Assembly: GCA_905250115.1 (NCBI GenBank)
Contig: CAJNOI010000049.1
Span: 528,359-592,358 of the forward strand
Direction of reading: 5' to 3'
DNA: 64,000 bases
Origin: Adineta steineri
Lineage: Eukaryota; Rotifera; Eurotatoria; Adinetida; Adinetidae
Shown: in pieces, positions 12,726-26,422 of the stretch
Layout of the letters: every line of letters begins with the position of its first letter
Position numbering within the stretch: position 1 is the stretch's first letter
Notes under the pieces: model-generated
The model's database searches: none
Told to the model about the DNA's origin: nothing
What the model saw: only the letters and a program-made list of their open reading frames with translations
Translations under genes and position numbers: made by a program

Positions 12726-15700
12726 TCATATATATCTATATATATACAAATATTTATTGCAATCAATCTCGATACATCACTATCATTATTATCATCATCA
12801 TCTTCTTCTCCTTCTTCCTATGTCCATTTTCGAATCATACTGATAATTAGAGTTTCTTTCTCCCCATCTCTTTCTCGCTTTTGCTCGTTACTTTACGATG
12901 TCGTGTCACAGGAAGGTGTTTCTAATTTGATTTCTTTTCAAACAGTAGTTTGGTCAACAGAATATAATTATAGGACATACCTTACTTGTGTGACCTTCAC
13001 TCATGTTCAATCATATAGAAAGAAGAAGACGATAACAAAAAAAAACTCTTATATATACACATATGTATATGTACATATGGCATAAAGCGCATCAAATAAC
13101 AATAAATCGTAGAAAATAGAAATGAAGGAGGAGAAGCATTCATATATTCAAGGTAAAGAGAGATCACAATTGTGGAACAAATGGTTAAATACCATAAATC
13201 ATCGAAATCAACAAGAGCATGCACGTGTATATTTGCAGCCACGCGTACAGACACTAATGGATGACTAGACAGATAGAGACTGCTTTTTAATACCCTCAAA
13301 TAATCATAATAATGAAAAATGAACCAAATCAAACAATGATAAAAGTAATATATATGTATGTGTGTGTATAGAAGTTTCATTAGAATACTTTAACAAAATT
13401 ACGAATTTAAGTTAATTAAACCTATCTCGATTTTCAATTGTTTGATTATTACAATAAAAAAACAATATTCTACAAAATTCTATATCTTAGATCTTTTTTT
13501 TTAAAATTTTTCGTAATGAATGAAAATTGATAACATAAATCATAATAAAAACTTACTGAATATATATATTCAATCTCATTTATCATAAATGAAAAAAAAG
13601 CCTTCCGATAACTATCTTGACTTATTTATAATAGTCTTTATGTGTTAATCTGATAAAAATTTCACTTTCTTCTCCTTTATTTTTTACTTGTTATTCTCAA
13701 ATTTGCTTATTGAATAAAAAAAACAAGATATGTTTCTTTTTCACATGAACTTCTAAGATTTAAATGTGTCAATGACTTTTCTTCATCTTCTCACTTGATT
13801 GTTAAACAATCACATTTGTTTCTTATGATAGGATAGCGGCGGCATCTCAGCATTTATTCTTTATTTAAGGTAAAATGAGAATACTCAACATCTATATGTG
13901 TACATATAGTCTATCACATAAAACAAGCATCAAAAGCAAATGAGGGATCATTTATTAACTTGACAGATTGTGTAATTTTGTTTTTTTCGTTTCAAGAGTT
14001 TGCTTTTAAACGGATATTTAACGAGTCTGCCTGAAGGGTTAGTCAATCCTGGTGTCAAGTTCTTCAATGTCACATCAATCATGTTCATTCTGTCGGCAAA
14101 TAACCTCCATCATTGAACACGTTTTCAAATATCCGTTTTTTTCTTCTTCTTCTTCTTCTTACATACCTGCGTAGTGTGTGTATATGTGTGTGTCAGAATA
14201 TATATATATGCCGAGAATGTTATGGTGAAGTGATGTCTGTGTATACTCTCTTTTACTGCATACTTTTCTTTCTCTCATTTCTCTCTATGTGGTCAGTTTG
14301 ATGATTGTTGTACATAAATTATTTGAGAATAGAAAAGACAGAACGACGAGTAAAATTGGTTTTTTATCGTATGTACTCATATTCTGATGACCACAAATGA
14401 TAAGCGTCGTCTGTCTGTACTTGACACCTATTTGAATGTTCAACATACATAAAAAAATGAAATGTATGCATATTGAAGAGAGAAGACAAGATCGTCTCAG
14501 TAAACTAATTAGACTGAGTAAGGTGTGAGTTGAACTCTTTACTCTACTTCTTAGTCTCGTAATACAAACAATTGAGACGGGTCAATACTAATGAGAATGC
14601 CAATCAATTAGTGCTCATGGGTTCAGACAGTTTTTATACTTGTTAAAAAAACCTCCAATTACCTGTATATGTATATATACACGTATGTATGACAGAAGAT
14701 AAATTCTCTTTTTGTCTCCGATAGTTATCTAGTCATATCGTCTTTGATCAAGACACATATGAAAAGATGTGATCTGATTTTTTATTTCTCTCTTTGTACA
14801 TGTCTATTTATCCTATGCCTAGGGATATAGTCCATATAAAAAAGTATATATATATATACACATATTGTATTGTTCAGCGCTACTATCCAGAAAATAAGGA
14901 TGGGTCAACTTACAATTCGACAACATTTGATGTGAATGAGACAAGTGCATTGTTGCACGCAATCGACTGATTCTTCTTCTTCTTCTTCCTTTTCTTTATT
15001 GTCCTCATTTTCTTGATACTGACAAATATGTATAGTGAGAAAAAGAGAAAGAGCAGAGTTGTCATATTTTTTTTCGTTAGATTACGTATAGGAGAGTGTA
15101 TTAGGTAACCAATATGTGCGCATCGTCTTGATTAACGATGGGGGTCAGTAGTACCCTATTGTCCAGTGAATGCCTCGAGAGACAGTTGGCACCAATACTA
15201 CTCACATCTCTTCTGTCATGCAGAGAATATGGATGATTTCCGTGGTACTAATCAAGAGCGAAGGAGACAAAAAGAGGAAGTATGCTTTAAAAGAAAAAGG
15301 AGAAAAAGACAATAGCTTTGTCAAAAAAATATACATATATCACTAAAGCTTTTCTTCTATTGAGCAACGTATAGACAGTGAATTAGCGCAAGAAAAAAAA
15401 AAGTTGATAGATTGAGACTTCTCACATGGTGAACACCTGCCGAAGTAAAACTTGTTTTGTTCTCTCAGCATGTGTATCTACTAAAGCTAATTTAGTCTGA
15501 GTCCGTATTAGTTAACATTTATTCTACTATTCTTAATTTAAAAAAAGATCATGACATTTAGTTCAACTAACCATGATCACAATTATTATTACGTATGAAA
15601 TTGATATGACATATCTTTTTTGAAATTATATTATTCAATTCACTTTCATTCATTTTCTTTTCTCATAAATCTCTCTGATCCATAACTTGTCTATTTTAAT

Positions 15701-17179
15701 ATTATTAAGACTTTATGTCAAATGTATTACATCTATTCGTTTGCATGCATGGCTCATAAAAATCGACAAGATGTTGCCTTTATTGTGTTCATGTAAATGA
15801 AGTGAACTCGATGACATTTTCAAGAGTAGTCGTGTGTGTGTATGGCACTACGATAGATGATGACGATAGGAGAGAGTTACTCACACCTCTACAAGCATAT
15901 ATATATATATGAGAACATGGACTGTTGATACGATTATTTCTAATCAATTTTGTTTTTCCCTTTCGTGTATGTGTGAAGTTGTTTAATGTTGTGTATATTG
16001 AATGGATAGCGATCAAACATTCTATGCGCGAATGTATTATCGATTAAGATGGAAACATATTTCAATTGAATTAAAAGAGATTGTTTGTCACATGAACTTC
16101 ATTGAATTTTAAAAAATGAGAAAATTATGGATAAAAAGTACTTTATTATATTCAACTGAGAATTATCGAGCAGATCATTAATCTAAATAAACTACATCAA
16201 GATGTTACGTTTATTCGTAAACCTCTGAGAAATGTAATACAAGAATAGTTATCACAATTAATTCTATTATCGATATTCGTCGGCTTTTGATTTCACCGAT
16301 TTCTGTAAATATCCATTTCCTATAATTTCAGTTGTATATAATACAAATCAATTTTTGAATATTTTACTTTTTTATTGTATCTTTATTGTCTGAAAAAAAA
16401 TCATTTGTTTGATCATTCAAATACTAAACAAACTTGAACTTTTCATTTTTTTCTTCTCACAAAAGGCAACAAACATAATTTACAAATGAAGATTTTAATC
16501 ACAATGAGAAAAAGAACGATTATACATTGTAATCTTTACTTATATACTTCTGATAAAAGAAGCCTACATCATTTTAACCTTGCTATTTTTAGTCTGTTAA
16601 AATCATGCACGCGGTACAAAGCCATTCAAATACATTATTCATAAAAGAAAACCTATAATATGAACAATGTCATATTCTAAAATCAACCAGTATTGATCAT
16701 TTGCTTTATTCATTGTTATTTACTTTATTAGTATTTAAATCGTATTGATTGAAAATACCTAAAGATATATTATTTTATTGTACTATATATCTACTCAATT
16801 TTATGATGATATGTAATAAAAGAAATATTTAAAAATAAAAAATTTGATGTTAATAGTAGTTCGACCGAGTAAGAGTGGTATTTTTAAAAGAAAATACTAG
16901 CCGCTTAAGAAGAATGCAACTTATAGATATTGTGTATAAATTAGAATATTGATTGAAAGATATTTATTCATACTGAAAAAATTCCTGTACAATTTTGTTG
17001 AATGATATAGAGGTCATTAGTATATCTTTTTGTTTCAGACTGAGATGAATATATATTTTGATATAACTACAATAGCAGAAAAAAGTCTCACTGATATCTT
17101 TTATTTTGTGAATTAGTTTTTCGAATATATCTATATGGTGATTTGAGTAGTCATTGAAGTGCTCTCTATTTAATACAAT

Positions 17180-17553
17180 ATTTCAGAATTTCATCAATGA
17201 GTTATGTAATTAAATTCTCTAAAAACTTGTACGTTGTATTTTTCAGGTTTCCGAAGACTTGAAGAAAACTATTTCTTGATAATTTCATCTTCAAGACTCT
17301 GAGATGTTGAACAAAATAAGATGTCACTATTTTTTATACGACCTTCTCTTAAGAACTTGCAGACGGCAAAAAAAAAGCAAAGAAATATAGTTTTTTTTAG
17401 CAATTTTAGAGTCTGAAGGAATGATCGTACATAACGCGGTAAGCTTTCATTTTATTCAGCATCTCAGCGTCGTTAAGATGATATTATCAAGAAACAGTTT
17501 TCATCAAATTTTCGAAAACTTGATCACATAACTTATTGATGAAATTCTGAAAT
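17180..17553. repeat. Imperfect long inverted repeat, fold-back/MITE-like element
   Basis: The left end reads TTTCAGAATTTCATCAATGA and the right end, reverse-complemented, reads TTTCAGAATTTCATCAATAA. The match continues inward with interruptions: GTTATGT, then GAAAAC-TTTCTTGATAAT-TCATCTT, then CTGAGATG-TGAA-AAAAT. Arms span roughly 17180-17321 and 17449-17553, around a ~125-bp unpaired centre. No open reading frame lies inside. Structure and size fit a non-autonomous DNA-transposon derivative. TA dinucleotides sit near both ends, but a target-site duplication is not clear. Confidence 0.65.
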
Positions 17554-20500
17554 CGCTATATCGATAAGTCCAACAAATCATTTTAGAAAAATCAATAATT
17601 CATAAACTAAAAGATGTCTTAAACTTTTTCCACTACTATAAATGAATGTATATCTAATCATGTTTAGCCAAATATATACAAATATTTATAGTATACATCG
17701 ATTGTCTTAATAAAATCTTTTTTCTATTATGTTATTAGAGATAATTTAATATAATGTTAAAAGGGAACCTATTCCATCGCTTGGTAAATCTACATATCAT
17801 AATAATAAACATATATTTTCAGTCATTTCTATAATCATTCAATTTTCTAATGTTGCCAGATGTATAGTCTGGTAAAGGTTATTTTTGACCTTTCTTCATT
17901 GTACAATAAATTTTGCTGACCTTGTTCATCTATCCAATCTATCATTTGTAAATAACTCGAAGAAAAGTATATCAGAGAACTAAACAAATCTGAATACCGA
18001 TCAGATGATACTCTATTTTATTAGAATTAATAATCATATTTTCAAGGAAAAAACTTTCATAGAATGAACTTTATTATCGATAAAATGATATTTTTAAATG
18101 AATATACATGATTGATAGAAATTATTATTGAATAAACAGTTGTTGTTTTTTTAGTGTCAAACAATGAATTGTCGAAGTGCAATATTGTAACTTGATATTA
18201 ACATAACTTCTTTCAATAACTGATGAAGTCTATAGTAAATAACAATCATCATATGATGTTATACATAGACTGAATCATATGTGATTGTAAGGGAACTACA
18301 TAAAAGTAAACAATATCAATTTCTTTAATCTCTACATATCGATTTTCAGAAAAATAAAAATCCATTAATGATTTTTTTACTTCTACAATAAAATTCTTTT
18401 ACTTATTTCATTGTCATACTTGAATGAATTCAGTTGAATATATATATAGTAACAGCTGGATATTATTTCTTTTATGAGGTAATTTTTTCTCTATAAAATT
18501 GACAATAAATATTGTTAGAAAATCTTTCGTCAAGTTAACAAAAAAAAGAAGAATCTTATTGAATAACCACACGAAGCAATCTATCACCTAGGTCAATGAC
18601 AATCCAGCTGGCCCAATACAATTCATCCAAACACTAATAACATCGTAGTAATAACTTATTGACAGAATATATCCTTTAGCAATATATCGTAATCAACACT
18701 ATACAGTTCATATTCCAGAATAGTATCTATCGTAAAAGAAACTGAAAAATAATATTTGTTCGTTATATCTTAAATTTCTATTACATCATATTGTCTTGAA
18801 AGTATATAAACAAAAAAAGTCATAAGAAATTCAAACAAAAGATTGTTTTTGTATTTTAAATCAAGATTCCTCTTAGTATTCTTTTAAATAATAATGCAAA
18901 ACACATAAGATGTCTGGATATATTCTTATAGAGAATTAAGTATTCAAATAATTTGTTTTGTTTTCTAACTATGAATGAGTTATAGATAAGAAAATTTAAT
19001 TCAGAAGAATAATCAAACGGTTTTTTTGCTGTTCTTAGATATCTATGTTAATGAGCAACAATTCTAATCGGATCACAAGTAATCAGAGCCATCATCGGTC
19101 ACCTATATTGATCGAGATAACGTCAAGTAGGTTGTTGTTCACCTTCCAATAACATTTTGTTGTCGTATTTGGAAAAAAAATTATAATGGGAAGTCATCAA
19201 TCTTATGTAAACCTAAAACTGCTGACGTTTGTTCACTTATGCAATTTTCTTTTTGTTGTCTTTCAATATAAAGAAAGGGAAGTTATTGTCACCTATGCAA
19301 ATAATCGACAAATATCTCGTTTTAGAATTGACAGTAAAAGAGAAAAATGTTTTTAAGTAATGTTCGTCAATAGATTATACAAGAATAATTTTTTTTCTCT
19401 CTTTCAAGCATCTCTATCAAGACTTGAAAGAAAAGAAAAATGGTCTTTTTTTTTGTTATACTTCTAAAGTGCTTCTTCCTTTACGAGAAATTACAACAGG
19501 AAAATGTTGCCTATACTTATGTCTAACTATCATTTATCTTATGAAAAATAGAAATTTTCTCGCACCTGAATAAACTCTTGCAGTATAAATACAATTTCGA
19601 CCTTGACTCTCTTGTATGTCTCGACAAATTTTGTCATACATTTAGCATTATCCTCCTCTTCTTTGTCGTTTTTTTCTTCTTTGCAAGATTAACACTTCTC
19701 GTATAACAAAAAAAGACGACTACGAACACCTGCATATATGAGAATACATGTGTAAGTGAACTGATATTTGAACAGTCAAGATATAGATGGTTAAAGTTAC
19801 CTGTTTACTATTGAGAAGAAAAAAGGAGAATCAAGGCTATTGTCATCCACTCATCACCCATCACTGTGTCTTAGTATGTATGAGATTGTCACCATCTGGT
19901 TCTGATTCAAGCTATTGAAAGGCGTATGTTTGAGAAAGAAAGAAAGAGTGATAATCATTATTTAGTGCGTCCGTCCGGGTTGTCTGTGCCTGCCAAGGCA
20001 AATGATACTGCTAACGCTTTTGCTATATCTCATAATAGTTAGATATTAAGATCTCGATTCACATAGGCAGACATCTAATTTTCTTCTATGTTTTTATCTA
20101 GCAGTACAAGATAAAAATAGAAGAAAGAAAATGGTTTTTTATGACTTTTTATAGTATAGTAGCATGCTTATTGATATCTAGTACTTCGTTTTAGATGATT
20201 TCAATCACTTGACAATTGTTTCATATTTAATCTCTTTTCTTTCCTTCTTCAATTCATTCATCTTCTTTTTCTTGTAAATTTTATGGCTATACTCAAGTTG
20301 ACGAATTCTAAAACATCATTTATTGATTTCTCGTCGATGATATCACAGCATAGGTCATAGAATCCGTCATGATAAATCTTTTTTATTCTCATCCATCTGA
20401 ACAAGATTGACCTTTGGATATTATATATATATATACGTATATAGAAAGAGAGATATGTATATACGTGTATGCGTAATAGTCTCAATAACACTGAAGATGA

Positions 20501-20760
20501 TGATGTTAATATAAAATAGGAACACCTGAGGAGAGAACCATGGACTATATTTGATTAACCATGAGATGATAGAAAAAATTCCAAGATAAATCTGCTATTT
20601 GTTGAATTGAGCTAATTCTTAAGCACTATTTCTTTACTTTATACTTTTTTTCTCTAGATAATATGTCAATTTCATAACATTATATGATGTTCCTCTTCTT
20701 ATCATATAGTCACATGACTAGTAGTAGTAGTTTATCATGAATTTGTTTATATAATGATGC

Positions 20761-20873
20761 ATGGCGATTATAACTTGCAAACAATTAATTATATTTCTAT
20801 GGACAAGTTTTTGTCTGTTGAAGATCGTAAATACTCATACTTTTGTCATATATTGGAATCAAACAACATTTAA
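20761..20873 (+). CDS. Ephrin alternative first exon 1a (signal peptide)
   Basis: A 113-nt exon starting at ATG 20761 and ending in phase 2 before a consensus GTGAGT donor. It encodes 37 codons plus two bases: a hydrophobic signal sequence around IIFLWTSFCLL, then VIYWNQTTF. The last nine residues nearly duplicate exon 1b (FYWNQTTF at 23026-23138). Length and phase are identical, so it splices in frame to the common exon 2 at 24727 (TTT AA|G TCA TAT). This implies a second promoter and an ephrin isoform differing only in the signal peptide and the start of the mature protein. Both carry the same N-glycosylation sequon, NQT. Confidence 0.75.
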
Positions 20874-21687
20874 GTGAGTATAACATTTAAAAAAAGAACA
20901 ACTTTTTTTTGTTAATTTTGATAGTATTTGAGTTTTTTTGTTTGATTGATATATGGATCATATCTAGGATCAATTGACTTTCAGGTGTAAGAAGTAATTA
21001 ATCATTGATACAACAGCATAGTGAATATACAACGAGAGAGATATAAGCATACAGGCGTGGCTCGTTACCTCATCAGGCATATTCACGCGTCACGCAGTCG
21101 CGATAGACGAATAAGTAGATCAAAGTGACCTTTTCGACCACAAAAAGACAGAGAGAGGGAGAGATAGAAACAGAAAAAGAAGAAGAGAATGACGAGATGC
21201 ATTCTGCAGATTGCATAAAGGCTAACGTACAACTCATATCTATAATTCATACGTACGATTGCTCATTAGCAAACACACACCGTTTAGTTCAGTTGTCAAT
21301 CTCGTTGATGTGTTTTCTTTTTAATTGCTAAAGATCGACGTAATCGAATCTTGAACAAACATGAAAATATAAAAAATTAGGACTATTCTGTTAAGCTTTT
21401 TCTTTCTCTCCCTCTCTCTCTCTCTGTTCTTCTTTTCGTTTATACATTCATTCAGATTATCATACAAATATAAAGGCTACATCTTTTCTAAGCACTAATC
21501 TTCACGTTCACCCAATTAAATCAAGCTCGTTTTACTGTCTACGAAGCTCAAGGGCGAATGACCAAATCTTTTTTTCTTTCGTCTAATGAGCCTCTTGCAT
21601 GTTCTAATAAATTTCATTTTTTCGTTTTTATGTATAAAAATCAACTGTCTCATATACACATGCATGAATGCATTTAAGGCAGGACAT

Positions 21688-21720
21688 TTATATATATATA
21701 TATATATATACATATATATA
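21688..21720. repeat. (TA)n microsatellite
   Basis: Near-perfect TA dinucleotide run, interrupted by a single CA. Confidence 0.85.
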
Positions 21721-22278
21721 CTTGACTGTCAAGCAAGCATATCATCATCATAAGAATGATGGACGAGTTGAAATTAGTGATGTGTGCGGGATCGATTGTT
21801 TGATCGTCATCGGTTTCGCCTCCTTTCTCATTTATTCGTTCAGTTCAATTCAACTCTTTGTGATATTGACTTTTTCTGTAGTTGAAATGGGCTCTCCTAA
21901 ATAAACACTATGCAGTATACTATTCAATGTAGACACTCGAGGGCGATATATGACACACATACACATACACACACACATATATATATATCTATACAAAAGT
22001 ATACGGAAAGAAATTTTTACATATATATATACAGATTCAATTTTCTCGCTTCAATAAATGTGAGAGATAGATAATCATTGAAAAGAAAATAAGATGTTCA
22101 TCTTGACATTCAATCTTGTGATACAAATTAATACATATAGAGAATAGAAATAATAAACTTCAAATTGTAAATTGAACAAATGATTTTGAATCCAGATCTT
22201 TCTTTTTTTTTCAATTTCCTTTTTCATGCACTAATCTCTGTCATCCGTCTCTGTTTCTCTCACCTCCGGTATTTTATT

Positions 22279-22302
22279 TGTGTGTGTGTGTGTGTGCGCG
22301 CG
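22279..22302. repeat. (TG)n/(CG)n microsatellite
   Basis: TG repeats passing directly into three CG units. Alternating purine-pyrimidine DNA of this kind can adopt Z-DNA in principle. Confidence 0.8.
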
Positions 22303-23025
22303 TTCTCGATTGTTCACACAAAGTGACACATACACATATATATATGTATGCTTTGATCATTCATCGTTTTTTCTTTGTGATTGGGTATACTCACCGACTC
22401 AGCTCTTCAAGCGATCACTCATAGGCATACTAAAAAATTACGTGCATCAATGAACAGAACATGATAAGCCGTCCCGCCAATGATCACAGAAAAAAAATCG
22501 AAAGTCGAATAAAAAAACGAAAGAATCAAATTACAAATCTACACGTCAACAAAACTAGAAAAGGAACAAATATACGTATAAATCATACGTTTTAACTGGA
22601 AAAAAGATAAGGAGACAAAAGCATTAGTTCATCTTTTCTTAATTAAGATTATTTTTCTGGTCAGAAAAAGAACTCTTGTGCACATATACATGATAATTGA
22701 CTATCGGATTGTTGATGTGTTACGTGAAACTCATCTCACATCGATATGATAATGAATATAGGAGAGAGAGAGAGAGAGAAAAAAACGATGGAGCAAGTGC
22801 ACAAATGGTCCTTTCATATCACCACTAATAATAAACGTTTTTTTTTCTCTTTTACTTGCTCCTCTTCTTCTTCTCTGGTTGTCGACAACGAGAAATGAGA
22901 GACGAGAGGAAGGATAATTGGACCGTTTCTTTTTCTCGTGTTAGAGAAAGAGAGAATGAGAGAACGGTCAGTTGAACAGAGCGCAGAGTATATTTGTATT
23001 CAGTAGATGCAGCAGCAGAGAGGCT

Positions 23026-26000
23026 ATGTTTATCAACGAGCTGCTTGTGGTATCAGTTCTTTTACTCATCTTCATAACTAGATATCAAACTTATTCGTTA
23101 CTTCTTCAACCATTCTATTGGAATCAGACAACATTCAGGTAAATACAAAAAAAGAAATAATTTCTCCTGTAAAATATTTTGGAAGACACGATTGAGAAGA
23201 GAAAAAAAATCGATTAATTGATATTTGTTACTCTACATTACACACGAGATGTCTTTTGTTCATTTGATTAATAGACTATTTCGAATAGAATTTGATTGAT
23301 AAGCAAATTAAAATTCCAATGACTTTATTTTATTAACCTGATAAATAATATCCAATGATAACTATTATTTTCTAATAAGAATGTTAGAAAAAAAAACCGC
23401 AGAGATAATCAATCGAACTATGAATAATAAAAAGATTAATATATTAAGAAAATATTTATATATAGATAAATAAATTAGAATGGTATCTTTAATAGAAAAT
23501 GACACAATTCCTTTTTTGTTCTTTTGTTAAATTGTTTATTTGTTTAACTACTTAAATATGTTACGAGGAAGAAAAAGAAGAAAACTTAGATATGTAATGT
23601 GCTTCTATTGTGTGTCCATATTTTTGTTTTTTTTGTCATAAGCAATTGATCGTGCAACTGTTTAGAAGTTGTTGAGTCAATCGATTCATTCATTCATCTA
23701 CTTATGTTGTTCACCATTCGTCACTTAATTGCAATGCACACCACGCGCCTGTCTGTCTGTTTGTTTGTTTTCATGTAAAAAAAGACGGGTAACGCCCGTA
23801 AAACAGACGCATTGGATTAGTAATCAAAACATACAGGGTGTTCATTGTATTTGTACATGTTTGTTAGTGGTGGACAACGTTCTATACGTTTCACCATTCA
23901 AGGATGATCAGATAACCGATGATAGAACATGATTGTCTCAAGAGACTAAAACATAACTTGTTCATTTCCTCCCTGCTAAGATCACAAAGATATATGTATA
24001 TAAGAACGTTATTCTCTCATGATGATTCTAATAAAGAAAACATTTCGTGATTGATATGGAAACCAGTTCTTAATATAATAATTTCTCTTATCAAAACAAT
24101 CCGTTTCAGTAGTGGAACTTAAACTTTATAATATTATAAATGAGTTCTACCGTGATTTACAATTAAGATATATAGATTATTCTTTTCTAAAATAAAAATG
24201 TATTGGATTATGAATAGAATTAGATATTTTTAGTTTTAGAGAATGCAAATATCATTTAAAGTAGATAAGAAATCGATTATATCATATTCCAAGAATGTAA
24301 ATATTCTCTATCGTTCAATATAAATTTGAAACAAAATATCTTCCAAAACAAAATTGTCTATTTGTTTCGATGGCATTAGATGTCCTTTACTAAGTGTCCA
24401 TCTGTGCTACATATACAAATGACTTTTCACTATTCACATCTTCAGGCTATAGTAGCGGCTGTACTCTCTTTTTCTTTTTAATGTGTTTATATTCATTTTT
24501 ATATAGTATGTGTCTCTGTCTGTTCATAGTGGAACTACCCTTACGGCATTTCATTTATTCGTTCATTCATCTATTCAAAGATCTACTGACCTTGACTAAA
24601 CTATTTTCTTTTTAATTAAACTTATTTTTATTGTTAGTTTTATTTTCAAGTATTGCCTTAAATAAGCAAAATATGAGAATAAAAATCAAATAAATTTCAT
24701 ATATATATTTGTTTATGTATATACAGGTCATATCAAGACGGTTCATTAGTTCTTGAAGTACGTTTGGGTGACGTTATGGATCTTATATGTCCATTTTATG
24801 ACGAACAACAATCGTATATGACAAGTGAACAAGAACAATATGATATATATCGAGTATATTTCATCATTTTATTTTAACAAATATAATAATAATTCATCTT
24901 TTTATTTTTCTGTTAAGGTATCTGAAAATGAATATAATCAATGTAATATCAATCAATTTAATAGTGAACCAACAGCACGTCGTGTAATAACATGCAACAG
25001 TCCATATGATGTGATGAAATATACACTTAATTTTCGTTCATATTTACCAATACCCAATGGATTTGAATTTCGTCCTAATCAAACCTATTATTTTCTATCA
25101 ACATCATTAAGTCATCAACAATGTAACAAACTTAAAATTTTTGTACATGACTATCGTAAGTGTACATCTTTACTCGCTCGTTTCTAACTAGATGACAACG
25201 ATGTCGATGTTTTGCTTCGTTGCACTCATAGATATACAAATGAGACGACGTGATTATGTAATAAAATTGATGAAGTGTAATCGAATCATGTTAGATTCGA
25301 TACTTCTCGCTCGAGCGCTTTTTTTCTACTGATTACTTAAAGAGAAGGAATAAATGAATGACTAGACAAATCCAATAGTGACCACTAAACATATTCACTA
25401 ATTAGTGAACCATAATCGATTAGAATTTTTTTCTTCTTCTTTTGTATATAAAAGAAAATATATACAATCTTTCTTATATGATTTCAACGAGTTCTATTTA
25501 AAAATATCAATAATTAATGTAAATAATTTAAACTATACTCGAAAATTTCTAAAGTGTAATTCATTGTTGTACAAAACATCTAGACAATATATTTATTGAT
25601 TGATCAATTGTATTTGCTATTTAACCACACCCTTTTGTTATTTTGTGATAGTCATATGATTTATAATATGGATCACTGAAATGTCGAGAGATGTTGATTG
25701 CATTAGATTAGACAAGACAAGACATATAGACATGAGTGTGTGTGTGTAAGATGGCGGCGTCTTTTTACGTTTCATTTTCTTATTTTGTTGATGTTCTATG
25801 CATGACTTCGCCATCAAACTGAGATACCATTATTAATATCAACTAACTTATTTCTATATTCATGAATGACTCAATAATAAATAATCCAGTTATCTAGATA
25901 AACTATAATCATAGTAAATGAATCATTTATGCTCTACATATATATATATATAATAGAATTTGTTATTATATGAAATATAAATCAAACAAAATTTTTATCT

Positions 26001-26422
26001 ATTTAGAACGTATGTCATTATCAACAAGTACAAAATCGTATATCGATAATCAAGAACATAAACCTTTTTCATTTCCTCATTATTCTCATCATCGACATGA
26101 ATCATCACAACCATCGATATATAAAACTGATCATAGACCATTTTTACATGCCATTAAAGCTCAACGTCACAGTGATGCAACTTCAATAAAATGGATAACT
26201 GATGGACCACACCCTCAAGATAATGGTTAGTATTTTTTCTCTTCTATATGTATATAATTATTAAAATCTCATTTTTTTCTAATAGATAAATCTCAAGAAA
26301 CAAAATATATAATGGAAAGATCTAGTTCACCATCAAATATGTTAAGTCTTGCGTTAAGTTCTTCATCAACAAAATTAACAATACCATTCATTTTAATTTG
26401 TCTCCTACTTTCTTTAAGATAA
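23026..26422 (+). CDS. Ephrin, probably GPI-anchored (isoform with exon 1b)
   Basis: Exons 23026-23138, 24727-24853, 24918-25155, 26007-26225 and 26286-26422 join to 277 aa. Residues 1-~28 form a signal peptide. The ephrin receptor-binding domain (~30-160) begins FYWNQTTFR and includes VMDLICPFYDE, a DIYR-VSENEYNQC strand, ITCNSP, GFEFRPNQTYYFLSTS and QQCNKLKIFVHDY. These are the conserved ephrin core and its four cysteines. A Ser/His-rich linker follows, and the chain ends with a short hydrophobic segment (IPFILICLLLSLR) and no cytoplasmic tail, as in GPI-anchored A-type and nematode ephrins. Expected role: cell-surface ligand of Eph receptor tyrosine kinases in contact-dependent signalling. 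The first intron is 1.6 kb and a later one (25156-26006) about 850 bp. An alternative first exon lies at 20761. Confidence 0.92.

Larger units (their letters stand above)
11636..20760. other. 9.1-kb gene-free region upstream of two divergent genes
   Basis: No exon with convincing coding character on either strand. It contains GA/CT-rich tracts (11770-11890, 12613-12645), a CA run at 12706-12725, an inverted-repeat element at 17180-17553 and short GC-richer islands (for example around 15100-15260 and 19960-20030). It separates the YEEI membrane protein (-) from the ephrin gene (+), so both probably draw their control regions from it. This is large for a genome where neighbouring introns are ~60 bp. 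Confidence 0.5.
20874..23025. other. Region between the two alternative ephrin first exons
   Basis: About 2.15 kb with no coding exon found. A TA-rich run at 21688-21720, TG/CG run at 22279-22302 and GA run near 22762-22780 are present. A GC-richer patch around 21055-21110 and the purine-rich stretch 22840-22980 just before exon 1b are candidate promoter sequence for the downstream start. No defined motif could be assigned. Confidence 0.4.

Noticed and set aside
14866..14970. Open frame ending near a TCGACAACATTTGATGTGAAT stretch, resembling ephrin exon 1 ends (TTF followed by a GT donor-like site)
   Set aside because: No Trp-Asn-Gln motif, no ATG-led signal peptide, wrong phase, and the frame starts in a TA repeat. 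Chance similarity is more likely.
18541..18720. Minus-strand segments with protein-like translations in three frames (for example WMNCIGPAG)
   Set aside because: Each frame is broken by stops within 20-30 codons and no splice model joins them. A degraded gene cannot be excluded, but it cannot be supported.
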